A DNA stretch of 32,930 nt, taken from Acidobacteriota bacterium (GTDB taxonomy: Bacteria; Acidobacteriota; Vicinamibacteria; Marinacidobacterales; Marinacidobacteraceae). Made by a program: the position numbers and the translations under genes. The notes beneath the pieces were generated by a model, which had not been told where the DNA came from, made no database searches, and saw only the letters and a list, made by a program, of their open reading frames with translations. Numbering within the stretch: position 1 is the first letter of the stretch; each line of letters starts with the position of its first letter. Positions 5,428-13,055 of the stretch are shown here, piece by piece. The stretch lies in NCBI GenBank assembly GCA_009840635.1, contig VXNL01000066.1, positions 1 through 32,930 of the forward strand. Reading direction: 5' to 3'.

Positions 5428-8019
5428 TCAGGCGGGCCGCAATTGCCTGCCGATCCTGGTCCACAGCCAGGGAACCCGGCGCACCGAGAGGTCGAGCAGG
5501 TAGGCGATCAGCCCTGCCAACGCGAGCAGCGGCCACAGGGCGCGCGAGCGCACCACCCGGTCACCGCCGGTCGCGAGCACCTGCGCCGGAGTCGGCGCGA
5601 CGACTCCACCCGTCTCCGCGGCCAGCGCGGCGAGCGCTTCGTCGTCCGCCGGCAGGAAGCGGTACTCGTCGGGATAGCTCAGGTGGATGGCCCGCTCGAG
5701 GTCGGCGCCTTCGGCAAGGTCGTCCGGAAGCGACTCGCCGACGATGCGGAAGCGCGCCGTATCGCCGGGACGCAGGTCGAGCGGAACCTCCGTCTCGAAC
5801 CTCCCCGGGCCGGTCTGCCGGATCGCGGTGCGTCCCACGAGCCCCGCGTAGGAGATCTCGAGTTCGGGCACCACGTCCTCGGGATAGCTTCCGTCCTCGC
5901 GAATTAACGACAGGCTCACCGCAGCGGCGTTCCCGCGGCGCGCCACCTCGAAGTCGAGATCGGCACCCTCTCCCCGGCGCATCGCGTCCCGCACCACCTG
6001 CGTCCAGAACTTGCCGTAACCGTCCCATTCCACCCAGTCCGCGGCCCAGCGATTCTTGCAGTCGGAAGTGAACATCGACGCGCGGCCGAGGCCGTATTGC
6101 CAGCGCGCGAGGAGCGGCTCCTCGTCGGGTCCTTCGAGGAGCACCTCGGCGGTGTCCTTCGCCATCGTCGCGACGAAGCCCTTCAGTTCCGGGGCGGCGT
6201 CGAAGTCGAGTCCCTCGAGCACGCGCGCCATCTGCCGCACCACCGGACGGAAGGGCTCCTCGACCAGGGTGGCGTCGAGGGCGATCTGGGTTTCCTCGAC
6301 AAAGATCTGCTGCACCCGCCCCGCGTCCCGGATGAAGTAGCTGCGTCCGTCGCCCCATTCCGCAATGTCCGAGAGCAGTTCCCGGTCGGCCTCTTCTCCC
6401 ACCGCTACGGTCGAGATCGTGATCTCGTCCTCCATCATCCGGGTGACGAGTTCTTCGTAGTCGTCGGGATAGGTCTTCCCGTCCGACAGCAGGATCACGT
6501 GCTTGACCTTGGAAGGGCTCTCGGTGAGCTGTTCGTAGGCGCGGTCGAGGGCGGGATAGATGTTCGTCTGGGCGCTCGCCTGGATCCGGCTGATTCCCTC
6601 CTTGATCCACTCCCGGTCGGCGACCAGTTGCAGGGGGATCGTGGTGTAGGGGTTCCAGTCGAAGGTGACGACGCCGAAGCGGTGGGTGTCCTCGAGCAGA
6701 TCCAGCGCGGCCTTGGTGGCCTCCTTGGCGAGCGCGATCTTCCGCCCGTACATGCTGTAGGACTTGTCGAGCACGATCACCAGGGACAGGTCCTTCCACT
6801 TTTCCTCGATCTGGAAGTCCACCGGCAACGCCTCTTCGAGCACCGACTCGGAATACCCGTCTTCCCCGTAGCTGGATTCGCCCGCGGCGAAGACCAGTCC
6901 CCCGCCCTCGTCGCGGACGTAGGCCGCAACCTGCTCCATCACCGGCTCGGGGAGGCGGTCGGGGGCCACGTCGCTCAACACCACGGCATCCCAGGTGTTG
7001 AGGTCGAGCCGGGGAAGCGCCGACGCCGGGGCGGTGTTCACCGTGACGCCCTCGGACTCCAGCGCGCTCCTGAGGTACCGGGCGCTCGCGGGCTGCCCCT
7101 CGACGTAGAGCACGCTCGCCTCGTCCTGCACCGGCACCTCGACGGCCCGCCGGTCGTTGACCGGAAGGCGGTCGCCGGCCACCAGGATCTCCGCTTCGAG
7201 GACCGTCATCCCCGGTTCCTCGACGCGTACCGGCACGGGAACGGTCGAGGCGCCGGGCGGGAGTTCGACCTCGATGGCGGCCAGCACCTCTCCATCGGCG
7301 AGGACCCGGATCTCCGCAGCGCCGCCGGTAGCCGAGAACACCTCGGCCTCGACCCCGGTCATCTCTCCCGCGCGCACCACCGGCGGGAGCCGGATCGCGT
7401 TCACGAAGCCGCCGCCATCGCTCCGCACTCCTGACGGAGCGGGGAAGACCCGCACGCCCGCCTCCTTGAGGAAGGCCAGGGCAGCGGCCGTGTCGCCCTC
7501 CGTTTCCCTGCCGTCGCTGAACAGCACCACCCGTTTCAGCCGGTCCGGGGGAAGGCGCGCCGCGGCGTGGCGAAGCGCCGCCTCGATGTTCGTCCGGCCC
7601 TGATCCAGCGCGTCCGGAGGGGGAAGCCCCGCCGCCGCACCGCTGTCGAAGACCTGAACCTCCAGCAAGGCGTCCGCGTCCGGGACGGAAACCGCGCGAT
7701 CGGCAAAGGCCACGAAGTGCGCATCGTCGACGCCCAGCGCCCGGCTCGCCTCCCGGGCCCAGGCGACCGCGTCCTGCATCGATCCGGAGGCCACGCTGCG
7801 GGACACATCCACCACGAACGCCACGGCCACCTCCCGCGACCCGGCGCGGACCACTGGCCGGCAGAGGGCGAGCAGCAGGAACGCGGCGGCGAGCAGCCGC
7901 AGCACCAGCGAGGCGCGCAGCCGCAGCTTCGGCCAGCGGAGGTCCGACCGGAGCGCCACCAGCACGACGACGCCGAGGAGCGGCAACAGGAGAAGCGGCC
8001 AGAGGGCTTCGAGAGTCAT
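5428..8019 (-). CDS. Membrane protein with two VWA domains and an amidotransferase-like domain
   Basis: This 863-aa protein has two N-terminal membrane helices (about 5-23 and 38-57) and one near the C-terminus (about 828-850). That arrangement places the bulk in the periplasm. VWA domain 1 has MIDAS DVSRS (71-75), T143 in GRTNIEAAL and SDG (168-170). Residues about 302-405 form a class-I amidotransferase-like Rossmann domain (VLYVEGQPASARYLRSAL, DAVVLSDV) without an obvious catalytic Cys. VWA domain 2 has MIDAS DKSYS (418-422), T485 in AQTNIYPAL and SDGKT at 512. Both metal sites therefore look complete. Related proteins occur near moxR/DUF58 loci as envelope metal-dependent binding proteins; the ligand is unknown. 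It is transcribed away from the LVIVD gene. A hairpin ends directly at its ATG and no clear Shine-Dalgarno is visible. Confidence 0.85.
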   Translation of the reverse strand: MTLEALWPLLLLPLLGVVVLVALRSDLRWPKLRLRASLVLRLLAAAFLLLALCRPVVRAGSREVAVAFVVDVSRSVASGSMQDAVAWAREASRALGVDDAHFVAFADRAVSVPDADALLEVQVFDSGAAAGLPPPDALDQGRTNIEAALRHAAARLPPDRLKRVVLFSDGRETEGDTAAALAFLKEAGVRVFPAPSGVRSDGGGFVNAIRLPPVVRAGEMTGVEAEVFSATGGAAEIRVLADGEVLAAIEVELPPGASTVPVPVRVEEPGMTVLEAEILVAGDRLPVNDRRAVEVPVQDEASVLYVEGQPASARYLRSALESEGVTVNTAPASALPRLDLNTWDAVVLSDVAPDRLPEPVMEQVAAYVRDEGGGLVFAAGESSYGEDGYSESVLEEALPVDFQIEEKWKDLSLVIVLDKSYSMYGRKIALAKEATKAALDLLEDTHRFGVVTFDWNPYTTIPLQLVADREWIKEGISRIQASAQTNIYPALDRAYEQLTESPSKVKHVILLSDGKTYPDDYEELVTRMMEDEITISTVAVGEEADRELLSDIAEWGDGRSYFIRDAGRVQQIFVEETQIALDATLVEEPFRPVVRQMARVLEGLDFDAAPELKGFVATMAKDTAEVLLEGPDEEPLLARWQYGLGRASMFTSDCKNRWAADWVEWDGYGKFWTQVVRDAMRRGEGADLDFEVARRGNAAAVSLSLIREDGSYPEDVVPELEISYAGLVGRTAIRQTGPGRFETEVPLDLRPGDTARFRIVGESLPDDLAEGADLERAIHLSYPDEYRFLPADDEALAALAAETGGVVAPTPAQVLATGGDRVVRSRALWPLLALAGLIAYLLDLSVRRVPWLWTRIGRQLRPA

Positions 8020-8047
8020 GGATTACGGGGCCGGGAACCCCGAATCC
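8020..8047 (-). promoter_or_regulatory. Inverted repeat abutting the start codon of the double-VWA gene
   Basis: GGATT(A)CGGGG at 8020-8030 pairs with CCCCGAATCC at 8038-8047 around a 7-base loop, giving 10 pairs with one bulge. It lies in the divergent region and ends one base before ATG 8019-8017. In RNA it would place the start codon at the base of a stable stem; in DNA it could be an operator. The 105-base region 8020-8124 must also hold the promoters of both divergent genes, but no convincing -35/-10 pair was found. Confidence 0.45.
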
Positions 8048-8124
8048 TAACGGCCAGTGGGAAGAGTGACGTGAAGAATCCCGGCGTTTCGGCTAATTTC
8101 GGCAGACCGTCAAGGAGTTCCGCC

Positions 8125-10224
8125 ATGCCTCTTTCGTCGCCCGCTCTCCACCGGATTCTTCGCGCCGCGTTCTGGCTTGCCGCGCTGTGCGGTCTCGCGA
8201 TCGGCGCGGCTTCCGCCCGTCCCGCGCAGCAAGCCGCATCCGTCGCCATCGAACCCGGGTCGCTGACCCTCGAAGTGGGGGAGACGGCGCAACTCACGGC
8301 CACCGTGCTGGACGCCGCGGGGAACCCGGTCGCGGACGCGCGGGTGGTCTTTTTCTCCGGCAACCGGCGGGCGTTGACGGTGACACCGGGCGGACACGTC
8401 TCCGCGAACCAGCCGGGGGACCACGAGGTCACGGCGCTGCTGCCCGACGAGGCGTTCGACGGAGACTGGGACTACTACAGCAGCCGCGACCCTGGTCTGC
8501 GGACTTCGATCCCGGTGAGCGTGAGCACGCCCGCGCTGGCCGACATCTTCTTCGAGAACGCGCCGCCCCGGGTGTGGGCGGGCACCGAAGTGCGGTTCCC
8601 CCTCGCGGGACGCGACGCGGCGGGGCAGGTCCGCCGCGGACTCGAGGCGGGCTACGCCACGAGCGACAACACCGTCGCGGTCGTGGACCAGGTCGGGATG
8701 GCCGCCTTCCTCACGCCCGGGTCGGTGCAGGTGGCCGCGATGCACGGCGAGATGACGATCTACCACGAAGTCGAGGTCCTGCCCAACCCGACCGCCCGGG
8801 TGAGCCTGGAGGCGCCGGACCGGACCGAGGTCCGCACCGGTGACGTGCTGCAGTTCCGGGCGGCCACGCTCGATGCCTCGGGGAACGAGGTCGCGGGTCC
8901 GGCGATCCGGTTCGCGGTGGAGTCCCGTCCGGACCCGTTCCGGCCGGAGTCGCTCGGGGCCGGCGCCGCGGCGCAGGTCACCCCCGACGGGCGGTTCGTC
9001 GCCGAGCAGCCCGGGGTGTACACCGTGGTGGCGATGAGCGGCGACCGGCTGGCACGCCAGACCGTCCGGGTGGTCCCCCGCAACGTGGAGCGCGAAATCG
9101 AGTTCCTCGGCCACGCCCGGGTCTCCGACCGGGTGACCGCGGACTTCTGGGTCTGGGAAGGCGTGGACGGGCGCGACTACGCGGTGCACGGCACCTGGAA
9201 CGCCGAGGGCCACGCCTACTTCTACGACGTCACCGACCCCCGGAACATGGAACTCATCGATACGGTGCAGGTGGACGCCCGCACCGTGAACGACGTGAAG
9301 GTGTCCGAGGACGGGACCCTCTGCGTGATCAGCCGCGAAGGAGCCTCGAACCGGCGGAACGGGTTCGTGATGATCGACTGCACCGATCCGCGCGACGCCA
9401 CGATCCTGAGTTCCTTCGACCAGGGGCTCACCGGCGGGGTGCACAACGTCTTCCTGGACAACAACCATGTCTATGCGGTCAACAACGGCCGGCGCTGGGA
9501 CGTGGTGAACGTGGAGGATCCCCGGAATCCGTTCCGGGTCTCGCGCTTCGAGACGGACACCCCCGGACGGTCGGTGCACGACGTCTGGATCCGGGACGGC
9601 ATCGCCTACCAGGCGGGCCGCAGCGACGGCCTGATCATGGTGGACGTGGGCGGAGGCGGCATGGGCGGCAGTCCCAACACCCCGGTCGAGATGGGGCGCT
9701 TCCCGCAGATCACCGGCTGGAACCATGCGGTGTGGCCCTTTCGGAGCCCCTCGACCGGCAAGCTCTACGTGATCGGCGGCGACGAAGCCTTCTACCTGAG
9801 TCCGCGCCAGCCGGACGGCGGCGGCATCCTCTGGGAGGAGGGCATCCCCTCGCGCGCCAAGGGCTGGCTTCACTTCGTGGACTTCACCGACCCGGAGAAC
9901 CCCGAGGAGGTGGCCCGCTTCGAACTCGCCGACTCGGGGCCCCATAACCTCTGGGTCGACTGGGAAGAGGAAATCATGTACGTCGGCTACTTCGACGCCG
10001 GTTTGCGGGTCGTCGACGTCTCGGGCGACCTGCTCGGCGACCTCTACCGGCAGGGCCGTCAGATCGCCCGCTTCTTCCCCGAGGACAACGAGGGCTTCCT
10101 CGCGAACGCCGCCTTCACCTGGGGCCCGCAGCCCCACAAGGGCACGATCTTCCTCGCCGACTTCAACAGCGGCCTCTGGGCGGTGCGGCTGAAGGATTCG
10201 GCGCCGGATGCGGGAGGTAACTGA
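8125..10224 (+). CDS. Exported protein with Ig-like domains and LVIVD repeats
   Basis: The start is ATG 8125, with AAGGAG at 8112-8117 and a 7-base spacer. The frame is open upstream but that part is antisense to the VWA gene. The 699-aa product has a signal peptide (about 1-31, cleavage near ASA). Bacterial Ig-like (Big_2-type) modules follow at roughly 38-120, 145-230 and 235-320, for example VAIEPGSLTLEVGETAQL and RTGDVLQFRAATLDASGNEV. From about 335 it becomes an LVIVD-type beta-propeller with repeated Y/DVTDPRN, DCTDPRD, NVEDPRNP and DFTDPENPEE units. LVIVD proteins are secreted or surface proteins of unknown ligand. The next gene begins 8 bases after the stop, so it probably leads an operon running to 13043. 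Confidence 0.85.
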   Translation: MPLSSPALHRILRAAFWLAALCGLAIGAASARPAQQAASVAIEPGSLTLEVGETAQLTATVLDAAGNPVADARVVFFSGNRRALTVTPGGHVSANQPGDHEVTALLPDEAFDGDWDYYSSRDPGLRTSIPVSVSTPALADIFFENAPPRVWAGTEVRFPLAGRDAAGQVRRGLEAGYATSDNTVAVVDQVGMAAFLTPGSVQVAAMHGEMTIYHEVEVLPNPTARVSLEAPDRTEVRTGDVLQFRAATLDASGNEVAGPAIRFAVESRPDPFRPESLGAGAAAQVTPDGRFVAEQPGVYTVVAMSGDRLARQTVRVVPRNVEREIEFLGHARVSDRVTADFWVWEGVDGRDYAVHGTWNAEGHAYFYDVTDPRNMELIDTVQVDARTVNDVKVSEDGTLCVISREGASNRRNGFVMIDCTDPRDATILSSFDQGLTGGVHNVFLDNNHVYAVNNGRRWDVVNVEDPRNPFRVSRFETDTPGRSVHDVWIRDGIAYQAGRSDGLIMVDVGGGGMGGSPNTPVEMGRFPQITGWNHAVWPFRSPSTGKLYVIGGDEAFYLSPRQPDGGGILWEEGIPSRAKGWLHFVDFTDPENPEEVARFELADSGPHNLWVDWEEEIMYVGYFDAGLRVVDVSGDLLGDLYRQGRQIARFFPEDNEGFLANAAFTWGPQPHKGTIFLADFNSGLWAVRLKDSAPDAGGN

Positions 10225-10232
10225 GCGGCAGG

Positions 10233-10448
10233 ATGCCCTTCAACGAAACCGCGCGCGGCCCCGGCGGCTTCCTCTTCCGCCGGCTCCAGACGCTCCGGTT
10301 CTTCCTTGCGTCGCTCCGTTTCATCGTCTTCTTCCTCACCGCGGGGCGCGCGGTGCGGCGCCGTTACGCCGCGGCCGAGCGGTCCGGGAGCACGATCTGG
10401 CTGGACCACGGCCCGTTCCCCCGGAAACCGGAAGAGGGCGCGCGCTGA
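10233..10448 (+). CDS. Small single-helix membrane protein upstream of Fe-S protein
   Basis: This 71-aa protein starts at ATG 10233. GGGAGGT at 10212-10218 is 14 bases upstream, somewhat distant. Residues about 19-37 (LQTLRFFLASLRFIVFFLTAG) form one hydrophobic segment followed by AVRRRY, which suggests a membrane anchor with a basic cytoplasmic tail. I do not recognise a named family. It lies 8 bases after the LVIVD gene and 10 bases before the double [4Fe-4S] gene. That position is reminiscent of the small anchor genes (rdhB) that accompany reductive dehalogenases, although sequence similarity to RdhB is not evident. Its reality rests on position and composition. Confidence 0.6.
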   Translation: MPFNETARGPGGFLFRRLQTLRFFLASLRFIVFFLTAGRAVRRRYAAAERSGSTIWLDHGPFPRKPEEGAR

Positions 10449-10458
10449 CCGCCTCCCA

Positions 10459-11457
10459 ATGAAGATCCGCGACGTCCCGCCCGCCGAGTACGCCTTCGGC
10501 TACCGGGTTCCCCCGCGTTCGGGCAACGAGATCAACGGCTTCGGGGAGCGCGAGCCGCGCCGGGCCACCCAGGTGTTCCACAACGCCGACTCGAGCAAAC
10601 CCATCGACTGGCAGGGACTCGACGACTTTTTCATGTGCGTCAACCCCTGGCAGGTGGTGCGGCACCGGCTCCTCAACAAGTTCGAGCTGCGGAAGGAGCG
10701 GGGCCCGGTCGCCCGCCGGGTCGTGGACGAAGGCCCTAAGGGGAATGCCGCGTTCGTGAAGGCGGCCGCTCGCGCCGCGGGAGCGAGTCTGGTCGGGATC
10801 GCCGAGATCCGGGAAACGGACGTCTTCGAGGGGCGCGAGGCTCCGCACCGCACCGCCGTCTGCATCGGGCTCCCGATGGTCCGGGAGGAGATGGCCCATG
10901 CGGCGCGTCCCCGGGGCGCGGCCGAGGTGATGCGGACCTACCGCCGGATCGGCCTGATTGCGATGCGGGTCGGCAGAAGCATTCGCAACCGGGGCTTCCC
11001 CGCGAAGGCCTATGGCGACCCGAACGCCACCGACATCCTCCACATCCCGCTCGCGGTCCGGGCGGGACTCGGGCAACTCGGCAAGCACGGCTCGATGATC
11101 AGCCGCGAGCACGGCTCCAACTTCCGGCTCGCCGCGGTCCTCACCGACATGCCCCTCGCGCCGGACGCCCCCGAGGACATCGGGGTGGACGACGTCTGCA
11201 CGCATTGCCGCCGCTGCGTGATCGACTGTCCGCCCGATGCGATCCATGAGGAAAAGCAGTGGATCCGCGGGGAGCAGCGCTGGTACGTGGACTTCGACAA
11301 GTGCGTTCCTTACTTCACCAAGACCTACGGCTGCGCCATCTGCATCGAGGTCTGTCCCTGGTCGGAGCCCGGCCGGGGCCAGACGCTGAGCGACCTGATG
11401 CTGGCGAAGCGCGAACGGGCGCGCGCCCAACCCCCCACTCCCGAGGACAAGCAATGA
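10459..11457 (+). CDS. Reductive dehalogenase/QueG-like double [4Fe-4S] protein
   Basis: ATG 10459 gives a 332-aa product; the open frame further upstream overlaps the small membrane gene. The C-terminal part carries C247, C250, C253 and C257 (CTHCRRCVIDCP) and C282, C292, C295 and C299 (ending CAICIEVCP). These are ligands for two [4Fe-4S] clusters, as in corrinoid-dependent reductive dehalogenases and epoxyqueuosine reductase. The segment GLGQLGKHGSMIS (204-216) resembles the matching RdhA/QueG block. Unlike respiratory RdhA there is no Tat signal and the chain is much shorter than the self-sufficient NpRdhA type, so dehalogenation is not established. It is probably a cytoplasmic, possibly membrane-tethered, redox enzyme. 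The stop overlaps the M81 start as ATGA. Confidence 0.8.
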   Translation: MKIRDVPPAEYAFGYRVPPRSGNEINGFGEREPRRATQVFHNADSSKPIDWQGLDDFFMCVNPWQVVRHRLLNKFELRKERGPVARRVVDEGPKGNAAFVKAAARAAGASLVGIAEIRETDVFEGREAPHRTAVCIGLPMVREEMAHAARPRGAAEVMRTYRRIGLIAMRVGRSIRNRGFPAKAYGDPNATDILHIPLAVRAGLGQLGKHGSMISREHGSNFRLAAVLTDMPLAPDAPEDIGVDDVCTHCRRCVIDCPPDAIHEEKQWIRGEQRWYVDFDKCVPYFTKTYGCAICIEVCPWSEPGRGQTLSDLMLAKRERARAQPPTPEDKQ

Positions 11458-13043
11458 CACCCAACAGGATTGCCAAGGATTCCGTCGCCGGCCGGCGACT
11501 CGCTCGGCTGGCGCTGCTGGCCGCCGCCTTCACCGCTGCCCTCTCCACGTGCGGCGCGCCGCCTCCCGAACCGGAGCTCCGTTTCGCAGTGGCGAGGTAC
11601 CAGCACGAGACCTGCACCTTCTGCCCCGGCGGGGACACCGAGGTTGACGACTGGCTCCAGGTCAGCGAGCCCATTTCCGGCGAGGCGCTGCTCGATTCCG
11701 GAGGCTATATGGCCGGGTTCGTCCAGCGCGCCCGCGAGTTCGGGGACGTGGAGCTCGTGCCCTTGACCTCCCCGGTGGGCGTGTTCGGCGGCTCCTCGCG
11801 CAGTTGGAACACGAAGGAGACCTTCGAGCATTTCCTGGACATCATGCTCGCCGAACTGGAAGAACAACTACCGGTGGACGGGGTCTATCTCGCCCTCCAC
11901 GGAGCCATGGCAGTGCGCGACGTCCCGCGACCCGAAGCCGAGATCGCGCGGCGCTTTCGGGAGGTCGTCGGGCCCGACGTTCCCATCGCCGGGAGCTTCG
12001 ACCTGCACGGAAACGAGGACGGAGAGTTCCTCGAGCACGCCAACTTCGCCTTCGTGACCAAGCGGTTTCCGCACTACGACTCCTACATCCAGGGCGAGCG
12101 GGCAGCCCGCGCGCTGCGGATCACCGCGCGGGGCGAGTACGAGCCCACCACCGCGAGCCGGAAGCCAGGGGTCATCACCGCCACCGTGCTGCAGTGGACC
12201 GGCCAGTCCCCCGCGATGGACATCATGGAACGGGCGCGGCGCTGGGAGGCGCGCGAGCACGACGCCTACGTGAGCGTCTTCTACGGCTATCCCTGGTCGG
12301 ACGTCCCCGACGTGGGCGCGACCGTCCACGTCATGACGAACGGTGATCAGGAACTCGCGGACCGGATCGCCGACGACATGGACGACTACATCTGGCGGGT
12401 CCGCGAGGACTTCGCCCTCGGCACTTACCCCGGCCCCGAGGAGGGCGCACGGATCGTGGCCGCGGCGATCGCGGCCGGCGAGACGCCGGTGGCGGTCGGC
12501 GACTACAGCGACCGCCCCGGCGACGCGACGCACATCCTGAACGCCTTCACGGCGGCGGGAATCGGCAAGACGCTCTACGGCACCATCTCCTCACCCGCCA
12601 CGCTCGACGCCCTCGCGGCGGCCGACGCCGGCGCGGGCGACTCCTTCGATCACGAGATCGGCGGCTTCACGCCGTCCGGCGGGTCGCCCCGGCGCATCAC
12701 CGGCACCCTTGAGTACTTCGGTCCCGGTTTCGGCTACGACCGGATCGCCGTGGTCTCCTTCGGGGACGGCAACGTCGTCTTCCTCGTTCCCGCCTACGAG
12801 CAGGTGCTCTACCCGGAGGCGTTTCGCATCGGGCCGATCGATCCCGACGACTACGACGTCTTCGTGGTCAAGTCCCGGGTGCACTTCCGGCGCGGGTTCG
12901 ACGAAACCGGCTACGCGCGCACCATCCAGATCATCGAGGCGCCCGAGCCGTTCGTCGGGACCACGTTCCTCGACGCGCTGTCGTACGAGCACGTGGACCT
13001 GAGCGAGCTCTACCCCTACGGGACGCCGCCGAATCGGCGTTGA
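11454..13043 (+). CDS. M81 family (MlrC-type) metallopeptidase, lipoprotein
   Basis: ATG 11454 overlaps the previous stop. The 529-aa product has a lipoprotein-like signal with basic RRLARLA, a hydrophobic core and LSTC with Cys33. The M81 (PF07364) body carries the expected metal-site residues: E52 in HETCTF (HETNTF is usual), H149 in LHGAM, D183/H185 in FDLHGN and H207 in FPHYDS. A GDYSDRPGDATHIL block stands where the family has GDNPGGG. MlrC of microcystin degraders hydrolyses linearised toxin and its tetrapeptide in the cytoplasm or periplasm; most M81 homologues have unknown substrates. No mlrA, mlrB or mlrD is nearby, so a role on other modified peptides is more likely. It is the last gene of the plus-strand operon and converges on the P1 peptidase gene 12 bases away. 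Confidence 0.87.
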   Translation: MTPNRIAKDSVAGRRLARLALLAAAFTAALSTCGAPPPEPELRFAVARYQHETCTFCPGGDTEVDDWLQVSEPISGEALLDSGGYMAGFVQRAREFGDVELVPLTSPVGVFGGSSRSWNTKETFEHFLDIMLAELEEQLPVDGVYLALHGAMAVRDVPRPEAEIARRFREVVGPDVPIAGSFDLHGNEDGEFLEHANFAFVTKRFPHYDSYIQGERAARALRITARGEYEPTTASRKPGVITATVLQWTGQSPAMDIMERARRWEAREHDAYVSVFYGYPWSDVPDVGATVHVMTNGDQELADRIADDMDDYIWRVREDFALGTYPGPEEGARIVAAAIAAGETPVAVGDYSDRPGDATHILNAFTAAGIGKTLYGTISSPATLDALAAADAGAGDSFDHEIGGFTPSGGSPRRITGTLEYFGPGFGYDRIAVVSFGDGNVVFLVPAYEQVLYPEAFRIGPIDPDDYDVFVVKSRVHFRRGFDETGYARTIQIIEAPEPFVGTTFLDALSYEHVDLSELYPYGTPPNRR

Positions 13044-13055
13044 GCCGGCCGGGAA

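Noticed and set aside
6097..7434. Plus-strand open frame of 445 codons inside the double-VWA gene
   Set aside because: Antisense shadow with no recognisable domain; the minus strand encodes two complete VWA domains.
8110..10137. Long minus-strand open frame (675 codons) opposite the LVIVD gene
   Set aside because: His/Asp/Val-rich antisense translation typical of high-GC coding DNA; the plus strand has a clear signal peptide, Ig-like and LVIVD repeats and a good ribosome site.
10459..11457. Bona fide respiratory reductive dehalogenase
   Set aside because: No Tat signal, short chain, no regulator or RdhC/T genes; only the Fe-S region and one motif block resemble RdhA.
11454..13043. Microcystin degradation cluster (mlrABCD)
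   Set aside because: Only an M81 homologue is present; no MlrA-type membrane protease, MlrB serine hydrolase or MlrD transporter nearby.
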